A stretch of 64,000 nt of DNA from Oscheius sp. JU75 (lineage: Eukaryota; Nematoda; Chromadorea; Rhabditida; Rhabditidae): the NCBI GenBank assembly GCA_037178855.1, contig JASJZC010000005.1, positions 9,486,001 to 9,550,000 on the forward strand, in the 5' to 3' direction. Made by a program: the position numbers and the translations under genes. Positions 33,334 to 45,923 of the stretch are shown one piece after another. Every line of letters starts with the position of its first letter. Position 1 is the stretch's first letter. A model generated the notes under the pieces. That model saw nothing but the letters and a program-made list of their open reading frames with translations, searched no databases and was not told where the DNA came from.

Positions 33334-36009
33334 CTAATATTGCCTCAAATGGATATCGTATGAGAGTTCCCCTCTCATCTGACCCACATCCAGCATGACC
33401 ATTCGGGCACACATTTGGTTGTCATAGTCGGCCGCAATCTTAACAGATTTTTAATAAGAATGGAAAAGAAATCTTACTTTCAGTTCCCTTAGCAGGTCGA
33501 AAAGCCTTATCGTCCTCTTATATTTCCATTCCAATGGGTACTGTGGGTAAGCCTCGTCGATGTACTCACAGACCAGCTTCGAGTACCGACTCTTCGCCCG
33601 TCTGACAGTCTCTTGAGCCTCATCGCCCAAATTCATACCTAAAGTTTGTGTTTTTCTGGTCAATTCGAAACCCTACTTGTGTTAAAAAGTGAGATCATTT
33701 TCATCATGACGTACTCGTTCGTCGTGATTTGTAGTTCGTCCATTATTGGGTGGACATGTTCTTGGATGAATTGGATCAGTCGGCGAAGAAAGACGTTCAT
33801 TCTGTAACGTGGTAATAGGTAGAAAATACAGCAAATCTTACTCGTCGTTATCGCCTTTTTTTGGAACGAAATGGAACCCGAAGGGAAAGACAAGTCCTTC
33901 ACGGAAATGCTGAGCCCAGCCATTGTAAACGATTGTCCAGAGACCAACTTCGACAAAGTTGGAGCTGACAAGGCGGAGCTGAAGCTTGATTAATTGGTTA
34001 ATCTGCCTCCCTATCTCTCTGTCTCTCTCCCTCTGTCATACATTTCCCAGTTATTTGACAAGTTTTAAGCAAGAAATCATTTCACGGTAACTCAACGTGT
34101 GAAGTTTTCATCGCCGAGACCATGGTTTAGTACGGCCGGGCTGCTATGGAGCCTGGTAATGAAATTGAAGTAGAGGAATTTTTCAAACGAGTTAACATTC
34201 AAATTTGCGACGAATACAGCAGTTATCCCAGAATGACAATTTCAATATTTTTGAGACTCACAGGCTTTGTTAGTCTATTTCTGGACTTTGGTTGAAAAAA
34301 CAATTTGAGCCTGGACCCAGGCCAGCCCGGTCTGATGGCATGTCCCAGACAGATCTTTGCTGGATCTCAAAACAGCCCTGCTTTCTTTTGTTTTGAATAC
34401 CAAGCAAAAAGCTGCCCCATCAAACAGACTACAGGATTGGAAAAGCGCATTTTGATAACCGACCAGCGTCATTGCAAGTACACTCGGCCTATCGAAGTGA
34501 GAGTGACTATAAAAGGAGCTCAACCTGTTGTTAGTGATGCGATCGTTAGCCCTTGGCCCGATTCAAGTGTGTGCCCCGGTTAATCAACCCCAATAAATTG
34601 TACTCACAGCTTATCTCAGTGTTATGTCGTCAATCTTAACCACTGAGTATCTCTGTGTATTTTTGGCTTCATGTTTCTCTGTCTTTCCCCGTCTCCAAAC
34701 CCAGCTCACCTTCTCCCTCGAGCTCAGCTCATTCAGTTCCGGAGCCGCCGTAATAAAATCCGCAAACTGTGTTGCATATCTACAGTAGCTCAAGTGTAAC
34801 AAATTGGTCATGCTTTCCGTCGGCAAGTGCAGATCCCATGCCACCTGAAACACAAGTTCCTTTTTATCAGTCTCTTGAACGTCTATTTTTACATCGACGC
34901 CGTTTAATCGAATCCAATTCAGCCTCGAAAGAATTACTCAAACTCTGCTAAATAGGTACTGACTATAATTGAACTCACGGGTAACCGAGCACAGCTGAGT
35001 TCGGGATACTGTAGCACGTCTGTCAGCGAGACATTCAGGTTGCAGTTGAAGGTATTCAGTCTGGGACCCTCGTTGTTCTCACAAAAACTGGAATTTGAGT
35101 GGTTTTCTAAAAGAACTGGGAGCTTACTGTTCCAAGGCAACTAGAGTTTTGGCAAACGTTGAGGCCTGTTGGGTCGCTTTGACCAGTTCGGCGTAATGGT
35201 AGCCAACGGACATGGACCTTTTGACAGAGTTCTTGATGACAGTACGGTCCTTTCTGCCGAAATAGGCCACAACGGCACACTCTCCTTCCTTTTCCTTCCC
35301 CTGCTTGCCGACCTCTGGATATAGGGGTTTGGGGTTGAAGACATTAGGTATCTTACCGCCAACAACCATGTTCGCTTTGCAACATTTTGAGAAACGGCAA
35401 GCTTTGCAGCACTTTTTGATGTTTTCTGAAAATTGTATATGGTTACAGTATGTTCAGAAAGGTCTAACGCCTGACAGCTCTTAAATATTTCTTTGAAGAA
35501 GGAGCAGCACCATGTCCGTATCGAGCGTCAATGTTAGATTGATAGTAGCAGATTCACCCGAATTTGCAACTTAAAACTCCGTGTGGGAGCAAGTACATCA
35601 AGCATGATAGATTTTGAACTCAACCCTAGATTTTCTACAGCTGCCAGAATTATGGATGAGTTCAGGTAAAGTGCTACTGTAGAAAGCGAAATGTTTCCTA
35701 CTCTTTTGATCACTGTCTCCACAGCAAATTAATGTGCATCTCCACTGGAGCCTAGAACTACTATAGCTGTCAGAGCAACTTTAGCGCAAAGACTGAGAAT
35801 GTTGTACCATGGTAGATGTCGCAGTCCTCCTTGTACCGGCATTCATACGGCTTCTTCGTCCTGTTCACCGTCCTAATGAAGAATACTCTGCAACTTCTGA
35901 AACCCATAACTTTCTAACACAAGTGAGCCAAAACTCACGCACAAGCCACTCCTCCATAGTGAGTGTGAGCTCCATCAGCTCCGCATATCTCGCAGCACGA
36001 AGAGCTCAT
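33334..36009 (-). CDS. Nuclear hormone receptor, nematode supplementary type (paralogue 1)
   Basis: Nine exons 5' to 3': 35939-36009, 35808-35896, 35128-35425, 34979-35087, 34710-34844, 33842-33978, 33677-33801, 33478-33638, 33334-33438; 409 residues. The DNA-binding domain starts almost at residue 5: CEICGADGAHTHYGG ... CASCRVFF, second finger YECRYKEDC ... CCKACRFSKC. The ligand-binding domain follows, with AWDLHLPTESMTNLL, LRLVSSNFVEVGLW and a C-terminal part ending IHLRQY. These are ligand-regulated or orphan transcription factors of the expanded HNF4-derived nematode set. The P-box region (CASCRVFF) differs from the usual CxGCKxFF, as in many supplementary receptors. The last three exons (125, 161, 105 nt) have exactly the lengths of those in the paralogue 4.3 kb away. 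Intron 5 (731 nt) contains a plus-strand small reading frame. Confidence 0.92.
34233..34583 (+). pseudogene. Small reading frame nested in the receptor intron, one in-frame TGA
   Basis: ATG begins MTISIFLRLTGFVSLFLDFG, a signal-like hydrophobic start, then TGA at 34293, after which the same frame stays open for about 95 codons to TAA at 34581 and AATAAA follows within about 12 bp. The downstream part has five cysteines and ends VTIKGAQPVVSDAIVSPWPD, similar in layout to the end of the interrupted gene at 32440-32897. It is transcribed, if at all, antisense to the surrounding nuclear receptor. Possible readings: a pseudogene, translation starting at the internal ATG 34335, or stop readthrough. 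Confidence 0.45.
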
Positions 36010-37654
36010 CTGGAACTGAGGCTTCCGATTGTGGAGGCTGGGGAAGGGGATTAAACTAGACGTAATCAGTAGCCACTGACGCGTATTTCCGCCTAGTTCT
36101 GGGCTCTGAAAGACGGTCGCTTTGGATGATAATCTGATCGTTCAAGAAGGGAGAAAAAAGAAAGTTCAACATATATCAAAGATCTATCCGCTACAGAGCA
36201 AGAAATCACTGCCCGACGGAGACACAAGGAAGCGTACAGATTTCTGCCGCCTTAATTCATTCGTGCTTTTCACGTAAACAACGGGAAAATGGGTGAATAG
36301 AGGCGGAGATCGGAATTTGATTGTGGTTCGGTGATCTTGAACAGTTAACGATGAAATTGAACGAGAATGAACCCATATGCGTTCACAGATTCTTTACTAA
36401 TAGTTCCCTAACACAAAGCACAGGCACGGGGAGGCGGGAATGGGGAATGCGGGGCGAGTATGCAAAAGAAATGAAAGTAGCCATGAAATCTGCTTACAGT
36501 AAATCGTAGGTCATGGCCCTTTTTACTGCAAGAAGATCCAAATAGGCATCGTTGTAGCTGGGGTCACACTCCAAGTTTGCAGCGAAACTTAACAACGCCG
36601 GCAGATGCCACGCTATGATCAAATTATGGGTTGAAAACTTTTCCGTAAGATTTTCAGGAGGACGATGAGATCTTCAGAGTATAACTACAAGTCAAACATT
36701 GTGGAACCACGTTCAAATACTGAGAAGCTACCGTATGCCTCCGAGCAATTGAATCACAGTATGAAGATTGAGCTATGGGTTACATATATTGTACTAGCTC
36801 CTTTCAAAATACCGAATAAATCTTTACTGACCACATGTAGGAGAGAGATAATTTGTCAACGGATGACTTGTAATGCTTAATTTCCGTTTTAGACTTTTTG
36901 CAAAGAGCTGCTAGAAGCGCAGAGATTATGATCAAATGGTAGCAAATGGACAGAGATACCAAAAAGTGTCTGTCGGGAATAATAAGAGATCAGGATTGAA
37001 AAGAGACAAATGCCAATGTTCAGACGGAGGAACTACATGTCGGTGAGTGGGATTTGGGGAGATGGAAATCTATGATCACTAATTAGCACGTGAACAGGAA
37101 AAAAAGGCCCTGGTTTTCAATCCCCTATACTATATTCAGCTTGCACATTGAGCAATGCACATGATCTAGAACAGAAAGAGTTCCGGGCTATACCACCTGT
37201 CAATAAAAAACTTCTGATGTTTCCCTGTCTGCTAAATAAAAGTTCAAAACTACTGTAATCCTCGAGTAACGACAACGTTTTGTGACCGAGAGTGACGTAG
37301 AATTAGCTACAAAACAAGAAAAACATGTCGGGGAAACTGTTGTTGTTGGAATTGTTCCGAATCCTGTCTTTGTCTCTATCTGTATCTGAATCTAGGGTTC
37401 CAGACTTTCGTGACGAAAGCAAGTGGACTGGGAAGTCTACTAATTGGCTTCTCTTTCTCTAGAGTGTTATCTCTAGATTGGAAACACAAGATCACAAGGG
37501 CTGACTTTCACAATCAGAAATCGCTCGAGTATAACGGGAGCCTATTTTTCAATTTCCAACTTTTAATTTTTTTCAAACAGTAGGCTAGGAAATGGTAAAA
37601 ATATTGGCTTTCTGGCTTCGCCTGAAAGGTCTTTGAGCTACAAAAAAGAGATCA

Positions 37655-38212
37655 TTGGCTAGCAGAAGAAGAACTAGTTCAAAGATTTCTAATGAAACAA
37701 GAAACACTTTGAAGCGACTAAGAAGACCTATATTTGTTTTCTCCAAATCCGAGATGATATGGAAGACAAGGTCGGAAGTTGTGAAGTCAGAATTCACAAT
37801 CCAGACAACGCTCCCACGAAACTTTCTCGGAGCCTTCCTGTTCGCACGGACTCTTGCAAAATTTTCTTTGGAAGAAAAATTCCGTAAATTGAGGAGAAGT
37901 TGTGCTTTGTGGAAGCCCCAAAGCCCATATATTCCGTGGTTAGACAGGGGTGAAAAAAATGCGGTCACCGGTTCTCGTCGAGACGAAACAGGCGAAGGTA
38001 TATTTAGTTTCCAAGATTGTACGGGTAATCCTTCTTTTCGAAGTGGTTGCAAGAAGTTATCGAAGCTATTGTTCAGCTATTTTAGAACGAACGAGAGTTT
38101 CTTGGACTGCCTAGACGATACAGGCAGTAACATTAATGGCGAAAGCTTGTCTGGCTGCCTAGTCAGTACGCGTAAGAAGTTACAAGACTATCGAGCCGGT
38201 AAGGAATTTTGA
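37655..38212 (+). CDS. Orphan open frame of 185 codons, doubtful
   Basis: Uninterrupted from ATG to TGA; Lys/Arg/Ser-rich with some cysteines near the end (DCTGNPSFRSGCKK, SGCLVSTRKK). The minus strand is also open for 155 codons over nearly the same stretch (37585-38052), including a hydrophobic segment. No homology recognised. It may be coding on one strand or a chance consequence of composition. Confidence 0.25.
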   Translation: MASRRRTSSKISNETRNTLKRLRRPIFVFSKSEMIWKTRSEVVKSEFTIQTTLPRNFLGAFLFARTLAKFSLEEKFRKLRRSCALWKPQSPYIPWLDRGEKNAVTGSRRDETGEGIFSFQDCTGNPSFRSGCKKLSKLLFSYFRTNESFLDCLDDTGSNINGESLSGCLVSTRKKLQDYRAGKEF

Positions 38213-38322
38213 GCTCATCTAAGCGGTAGTTATTCTAGAGCGCTGAGTTCAAATTCGGGTACCAAAAACCCCATTCCACAATTTGAATCTTCTTAAAATT
38301 ACGAGGGCTGAATAATTCCTCA

Positions 38323-38365
38323 TGACTAACAGAATGTTCATATTTCGTGAACATTCTGTTAGTCA
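38323..38365. repeat. Perfect 18-bp inverted repeat, 7-nt loop
   Basis: Arms TGACTAACAGAATGTTCA (38323-38340) and its exact complement (38348-38365) around TATTTCG. It lies in the spacer between nuclear receptors. It has the same geometry as the hairpin in the CRELD intron but an unrelated arm sequence. Confidence 0.8.
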
Positions 38366-40307
38366 GACGGAGACGTGAAACAGCTTCGTTATGTGAATAA
38401 TTTCCATTCTTTGTCGCCGGTAAATCGGCCGACTAGAAAATATCAAAGCCATGACAAAAAGGCTTGTCTGCTTCCTTCTATTGAACAGGAAGACTGATCT
38501 CGTGTAGTTCATGTCAATAGGAAAAAGTTGGACTATAATCCGGCTATAGTATTCCCTCTCAAAACTGAGAAAGCTAAGAGGCCTAATAAAATCAGACTAA
38601 AAAATTATTATTGCCGGAAGACTCTTGGGTTCGAGGATGATCTTTGACTGGGAGCTGTCTGTGCATGTTGTTCGTATCAATAGACCTCATTCTGAGAGTG
38701 TAAATAGTTAGGGATAGGATAGTTCATGAACTTGCAGTACCGGGATACTGTGAAGTGAACGAGGTTTGACCACAACATATTGTTGCAGAGAGCTAAATAA
38801 GAAACTACTGTAATCCGACTGGAACGGAAGCAAGTCACCGGACGATCTGAGGATTTGAAACAGATTATAGAATCGAAAAAACTAGAGTGGGCCGGAGAAT
38901 TTTAATAAAAATATAGAATATATGGCAAAAATCTTGTAATTGCAAAAAAAAAAAAAGAAACCTGCTGAAGTAAAAATTTCTATAGAACTGATGCTATTTT
39001 ATTCCCACGATTTAGAGGCAAAACTGTATTCAACAATTGGATCTTGAGTCTGTTCTTGAAGAACTTGATATTTGACAATGTTGCTACTTCATAAACTCGT
39101 CTCTTGAAAGAATCGGATCAACTGAAAAGACACAAAAACTGAACATGCATTGGCAACAGAAGATTTAATCGTGCTTGTAGCTTATAGACAACTACGGCAT
39201 GACACATACCAGAATTAATGCAAACAGAGGATTGCGAAGGATACTTAAAAGATGTAGCAGTAATTTGAAAAGGAGACGGTGTAAATTGGTTCACACAGGG
39301 CTGGGAATGTTTTGATTAGTTAGTGGGATGAGATGGAGAACGTGTGCATGTCATTACATGTTTTTGCTCATTTCCTCAATTTTCTCACGCTGATAAGGAG
39401 ACGACTGGAAATTAATTGAGTTTTTGAATGACGCTCTCCAAGAACGTGTTCCGTGTAAACTCATTTATACAGACAGATCACTAGAGAACAGATTGAGACA
39501 GAACGTGTCAAGGTGACAGAACAAAAAAACAAAGCACATGCTAGCTCCCCCACAGTCTATAATCTGTCATTTTCCCGTAATTATAAAGGCTAATCTGGTT
39601 CCGCATCTAGATTACTCAAGCAATAAAGGGCAGAAGACTGAAATGTGTTCCGATCTGTGCCACCTGAAGTATAAAGAATGAACTGGTCTGGAGGAGGCGC
39701 TTCTGGTGCGTTGGAGGAGGAGGACGTCATCGTCCGTTTTCTGCAGAGGGGGGGATCACTGTTTCGACATACGTAACTGGGTCTAATCCCGCAACAACAG
39801 GGTGTTCCGAAGAGAAGAGTAACGAAGAGCAGTGTGGGTTATTGTAGTTCTGAAATGCAGCGCAAGTCCAGAGCCTGCAGCTATAGACTTTGAACAATAC
39901 AGTAGTTTCTAGTGGGCGTTTCAGGATTCCATCAGATGCTTTTGCCATTGATTGAATGTAGCAAGATGGTACGGGTGCAATCACAAAGTAAGCAACTTTT
40001 TTCTTCGAAATTCACTGTACCTCAAATTTCTGTCAACTACTGTTCGTCCACTCCAAATGTTTTGAATGCTACCCTCCTTCTCTTAGTCTCATTTTTGATC
40101 CCACCTCTCGTGTGATCTTGCAACTTGTTATTATGCTGCTTCCCCATTCAAAAGTCAGACTTTTCAATGGTGAACACTGAACCCGTACTCTCCAAACTTC
40201 CGCAAAGAAAACAAACTTTATTGGACTGTGAGAGGTTTATGTTTTTGTCACAATTACAGACGTATTTGTTAGTTTGTCCCGACGGATGATGACAATAATC
40301 AGATTCA

Positions 40308-42578
40308 TTAGAAGGTTCGCACGTGAATGTCGAATGGCAGATTGCCTTTCATGCCACCTATATTCAGGGTGACGAGCTTCGCGCAGTAACGATTGTCGTA
40401 GATGGCTCCTATCTAGAAAATTTGGTTGATAGTGGAAATATATACACACCTTAATCTTGTCCACAATTTGAAACAAGTCATACACTCTTTCCCTTCTCCG
40501 GTCCTTCGACCAAGTTTGGAAAGCGTCGTTCACAAAATCCACCAAAACTCTGCTATACTTGTTCTTTGCCTTGTAGGCCACCTCCGCGGACTTGTCCGTT
40601 AAAACAACAGCTGAAAAAGTACTATTCCCTTAAAAGTTCTGACGGCTTACATCCGTTGAAGAGGATGATCATCTTGAGAAGAGTGTATTCCTGAGTAGTC
40701 AGCTTGATCTTTTCAAAAAGAGGCACAACGTCGTTGTGTAAATACTCGATGAGAATTCGTAGAAAGTTGTTCATTCTGTAACTCTCTCTGTCTCTTTCTC
40801 TCTCTATCTTTCTGTCTTATTTTGAAAACTCACTCATCATTCACATCCGGCGTCGGACAAAACTTAACTCCATGCGGAAATATCAAGCCATCATCCACAC
40901 CCTTCAGCCATGTGTTGTAGAGCATTGTTATTAGACCCAGATCGGCAAAGTTCGAACTAACCAGCTTCAACTTGTCCTTCTCGTCGATACAGTGGAATTC
41001 AGGAGCTGCCGAGATAAAATCGGCTATGAGAGTCACACAGCGACAGTAGACCAAGTGGAGAAGTTCTGTCATCGATTCGGTTTTCGTGGTCAGGTTCCAG
41101 GCGACCTGAAAGCCTAATTTTGTTACCGCATCTTTAAAATCTACATCATAGTTCAATATTTAGTTATAACTCCCGTCTATTTACCACTCTCTTGCAGACA
41201 GGTGAACATGAACGCCTGGTTACGTAGAGGCTAGAAGTACAAAATACGAGATTCAATATGCAACCCTACTTATAACTTGATGTAAATTAGACGCTTGTTT
41301 ATGAATAGTTAAATAGGACACGATGCAAGAAAGAAGGAATTTAGAGCTGAGCATGACTTTTTCAAAACGACATCGACGGTACCTAAATACTAAAAATCTG
41401 TCAGGTCCTGAAGCCTCCGCATGCTCAGCTCATACGCGTACGTCCTCGACGCGGGCGAATCATCCACTAGACAGTGCGGTTTACGGTTCTATTGACGCTG
41501 CGCCATCGACCATCACAAATGCACGTTTACATCGCTCTTCCAGTTCTCGACTGATCCGTGTTTCACTTTTTTCCTTCTCAAAAATAGTCTTCACATGATT
41601 TGCCCAATTTCGGTTGCCACCCCATATAGACTCTTGAAACTGTTTCCAATTTGTTTTTAAGTTCAAAAAATCGCAGCCCCAGCATTCTAACCCCTGTTTT
41701 CTAAACACTCCCTCGCCGCTTGCTCAGGAAGGCTTTGAATTCTTCAGATGAAGCCGATTTAGATCTTCAACGTATTTTTGACGTCCAATATAATCTGGCT
41801 AGATCATCCTATTTTTGGCCAGTGGGTGTAAAGGAAAACACGGGAAAGGTGAAAGAACTACTGTAGTTTTGAAGTTGGAAACTTACAGAGGTTCTCTCGC
41901 TACAAGCCTGACTGTACTTCAAAACTTCTGAGAGTGGAGCGTTCAGGTTTGAGAACATCGAAGACGGCATGGGTCCGTGGATGTTGTCGCAGATTTCTTC
42001 AATTGCTACGAGTTGATCCGCAAGGTGTTTAGGATTCTCAATCATCGCTAGTCTACCGACAAACTTATAGCCAACTGCAAGTGATTCTGCTATTCCAGCC
42101 TAAAAGTTTGTTTACTAATAATGTGGAACGGAAAAGTACATTTCTCAAATTGACATTGAGAGGAGCAAAGTAGGGAACAACGCTGTTTATTGGAAGCCCG
42201 GTGTCTTTCTCCTTTCGACGTCGACCAACACCTGAAGAATTTGAGAATCGTAATAATTTTAGTGGGCATTCACTTTCTTCCACCATTTGAGCCTTCTTGC
42301 ATCTGTGAAAACGGCAAGCTTTGCAATTCGTTTTACTTCCCGGGACGATCGCACAGTATCCCCCTTTAAAACAATGATACGATCCTCTCCGGTTTACGGC
42401 TCTAATAAAGAAGACACGGCAACTACTGAACTTCATATTGTTGTACGACAAAAACTATTACTTACGGACAGACAAGACCACCATAGAACATCTGTGCTCC
42501 TTCCGCTGTACACACTCGGCATTCCGTACTATCAATAATAGTTGTAGTTGTGTAGGATAGAATGGTAGCGACCGCCAT
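40308..42578 (-). CDS. Nuclear hormone receptor, nematode supplementary type (paralogue 2)
   Basis: Eight exons 5' to 3': 42466-42578, 42274-42425, 42140-42231, 41887-42099, 40834-41105, 40651-40775, 40450-40610, 40308-40412; 410 residues. First finger CRVCTAEGAQMFYGG ... CPSCRVFF, second YHCFKGGYC ... NCKACRFHRC. The ligand-binding domain has AWNLTTKTESMTELLHLVYCRC and KLKLVSSNFADLGL, closely matching paralogue 1. The predicted intron between exons 2 and 3 is 42 nt, a multiple of three and open, so retention would also give a protein. Intron 4 is 781 nt and contains open frames on both strands of unknown meaning. The start follows TTTTTCAG plus one base, a likely spliced-leader acceptor. Two receptors in tandem on one strand indicate local duplication. 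Confidence 0.92.
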
Positions 42579-45500
42579 TCTGAAAAACTCTACCAGTTGT
42601 ATAAAGAAAATAACTGAAGGGAACGTTAACTCCAAGAAGATTATAAGTAATTCGAAGAAGCACCTGGATTGTTCTGGAACCTAGGATAGTGAGTAGGTAG
42701 ATGACTTTTAAAGAAGGGTAATCCACTAGGGAATGGAATTTGTCGAAATACATTCAAAACATGGAACAGGGAGGTTAGGTCTTCTCCCTACTATTTACTG
42801 TCTCCTGTATACTGTACACTGCCTCCGTTGTTTGCTGCCAATCAGTTCAAAATTGTCCTCAAACCGCTACCTGTCTACCACCTGTAGGGACATTGAAGTT
42901 TGTGCTAGAGGTCAAAAACTCTAAGTAGACTGAACCAAAATTATCTGCGTTTATTTTGAAAACAGTCATGAACAGCTTTAGGAAGTCTTTTGAGGATCCA
43001 TTTTTCCGGGCACAGACTTTGGAAGCAACAAACTTCTAGCTCTGATCAAACTTTGTTAAGCAAAGCTGGCGTTTTGAGTCTGCTAGATTTAATTATTCGA
43101 AGTATGTTCAAGAACGGCAGATTACACTCCAGTTCTTTTTGAACCAAGGATATAATTGAAAACTGATTGGTTGCGCAAGGAGGCGGCAAAAACTTCCTTC
43201 TAGACATCATGGTCCACCTGCATAACTAAGACAAATTGAAATCTTGTTGAATGAAAATGATGGCGGATGAAGAAAAGATCAATATATATGAATGAGAACT
43301 TGAGAGGCAGTGACGCAGACGGTATTCAGTCGAAAGACATTCACGGTTGAGGAGGAAGCCGTACCCTGTTCAAGTTACCAAAACTCAGGTGAACAACGGT
43401 ACTGAGAATGAAGCGAGCTTACAAATAATTGTTTCTTGAAAATCTGGCTGGTGAATAGATCGCAAACAACTGTCCGCAGCAACATTTATACCCCAAGTTT
43501 AGCTTATGCCCCGTTGGGGCTCGCGACAGATAGACGCTGTCCGAATTCAGCTACCCTGGCAGAAGCAACGTTCTCCGAGAGAGGCATCTCCCAAACTGAC
43601 TCTACTTTGAATTAACTTGCAAGGAGTAATTACTGTCACAGAGTAACTGTAACAAATTGGCAATTAGGGCTTCAGACAGACAGACACACAGAGACTTTTG
43701 GGTATCTCTCTACTACTAAAACGCAATGATACTTGTCTGTACGTCCGTGCATTACAACGAAGCAAAAGTTGGCAAGTCATGGCATGTAAAGTTTAGTTGA
43801 CAAGCCCATTTTGGGGTAAACTTTGGAGCTTCTACTATTGGGTAAGTGGTGCAGCCACCTGCTGTCAATACTAGGTCAAGACAAAAGAGCGAAGAAACAG
43901 TCGTAGATGCCTGGTTTAAAACTAGATCAATAAAAAGGGAACCATCTGAACCAACGCAAAAGACTGAATGCTCTCTTGCACGAAACTTTGATTGCCTCCA
44001 TGCGGTCTTTCCTCTAAACCCACCCAGCTAAGCCGGCTTCAAATCTTTAATGTAATCTTTAAAATACAAATGTAAATTGGACTCATTTTGATAGGCTCTA
44101 AGCTGGATCAAGGCACTAACTCTACTTTTTTCGAACTCCGCAGAATTGAAATAGAAACAAAGGTTAAAAAGTGGCAGTGGACAGGCTAGCTGTGCTCCCC
44201 AGCACCATGAAAACCCGATAAATGGAGCATTGAGCCGGAAGGAAAAGATGCAATAGAGATCAAAACAGGAAGTCGTGACGGGCGGATTAAAAGTAAATCA
44301 TAAGATTCTCAGCAATTACTACGTATTATTCGTAGTAACACGCGTTTTTCTATCCGATCGATTATTCTTCGCTCATTCTTGGATCCCAGAGGAAGAACTC
44401 TAATTCCGAAGGTACGCTGTGAGCTCCGTGGCAGAGTTGTTTTCCTACTATGCCACGATGATAATTTGTTAGCCTAGTGAGCCGGATAAATAGATCAGAA
44501 AGCTACTGGAGCAATGAACGACGAAGCTTAGTTTCCAAAAAAAGGTTGAAGTTGCATATGTGATTCTGCAGAAACAGTTGTACACGGAAACTTTAAATTA
44601 GTAGCTCACGCAAAAGTCAGCAATGTTCTCCCTACTAGGTAAAAAAGGGAGCATTTTTGCTCTAGCAAAATTAGGTCCGTGACGCGAATGAGAGCGGATA
44701 TGAGACAGTCGCTACAATGCAGATATTATGGCTCTTATAGGGACAGTATTAGCTGTCTACAACCTCTATGAATGTTGTTAGTCTACTACAACCGTCAATA
44801 TTTTTGAACAACAAATTGTGTCTAGTCCCTGACCTACTATGCCCCTTACCTATTTATACCGATGCTACTCTGAATAGATTGACTGGTTTATTTTAAGGCT
44901 TTGTTCATCATTTCTTGTTATTCCTACAAAAATCTATATTAGACATCGAAGATTGTATGCGGTTCCATACTCGTCGCAGTTCAAAATTTGTATTCTCATT
45001 AGAAACCAGTCTATGAACTTCAGTCTAACTAATAAGATTTGACAAGTCCAACTTTGTAATTAATTGCTCTCACCTACTAGCTTTGAACTTCTTGCTACCC
45101 TAATTGAAGGAGCATGAGGGCTGTCAACAAGAAAGCAAGTTAATACGGCTGCGGCGACTATAAATAACCAATTAGGGCATAATCAGTCAAAATCAGACTA
45201 CACGTGCTTGTTAACGAGGAAATGAGAGCTGGAAGAATGTGAAAACATTGAACTTGCTACGTTTCTCGATCCTTCTCTTGAGCAAACCATAAAAGGGCTG
45301 CAGCTGCTCGGGCGCATATTAATAGTTACGATTATTTGACATTTTCCTGGTACAAACAATGTTACAGAGTTTGAGTGGGAGGAGTACTTTTCAGCCTAGT
45401 CTAACAAGATGAGGCTGCGTCAAAGATCGACACATAGACGACTAATCTTGTGGAAAGGGCAGAGCACGCCTGGGCCCGAGAAAAGAGTTAGTCAGTTATG

Positions 45501-45923
45501 AGACAGGAATGTGACATTCAGCTTTGAACTTGTGGCTTGTGAAGTTCTGTTCGAGTCAGTCCTCTTTAGATATATTTTTGCCTGGACAGAATAGGGAGAG
45601 ATCTATAAAGGTAGGTGAATACGGGTCCACTAAAACATGCGCCCCCTTTTATAAGGCTCGAACTCTTCCAAATCCGTTCAAGAGTTTTAACGTAAAGGAA
45701 CTGAACAACAACATCAACCAAATCCGATATATGGTCCGCCAGTTTTTTGAGGTCTCAGAGATCATATCCGATGGTCGTTCAGGCAAAACTACCATGTGTC
45801 TTTTGAAGAGGAAAAGTGTGCCTATGAAGATACAGAGATACAAAGAGCTGAAAGAAAAGGAATCCTGGCCAGAATGGTCCGTTGACCTGTCACATAAAGA
45901 TTTGAGCATCGAAACTATTTTTA
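42579..45923. other. 3.3-kb gene-poor spacer
   Basis: No exon chain recognised on either strand. A short inverted repeat (8-bp arms, 7-nt loop) occurs at 44316-44338. The rest is AT-rich with short chance frames. Confidence 0.5.

Larger units (their letters stand above)
36010..40307. other. 4.3-kb spacer between the two nuclear receptors
   Basis: Contains the long two-strand open region at 37585-38212 and the hairpin at 38323-38365, listed separately. Otherwise I see no exon chain, RNA or repeat that I can support. Confidence 0.45.

Noticed and set aside
41323..41708. Open frames on both strands in the 781-nt intron of nuclear receptor 2
   Set aside because: No homology, splice sites or poly(A) signal support a nested gene, unlike the intron of receptor 1.
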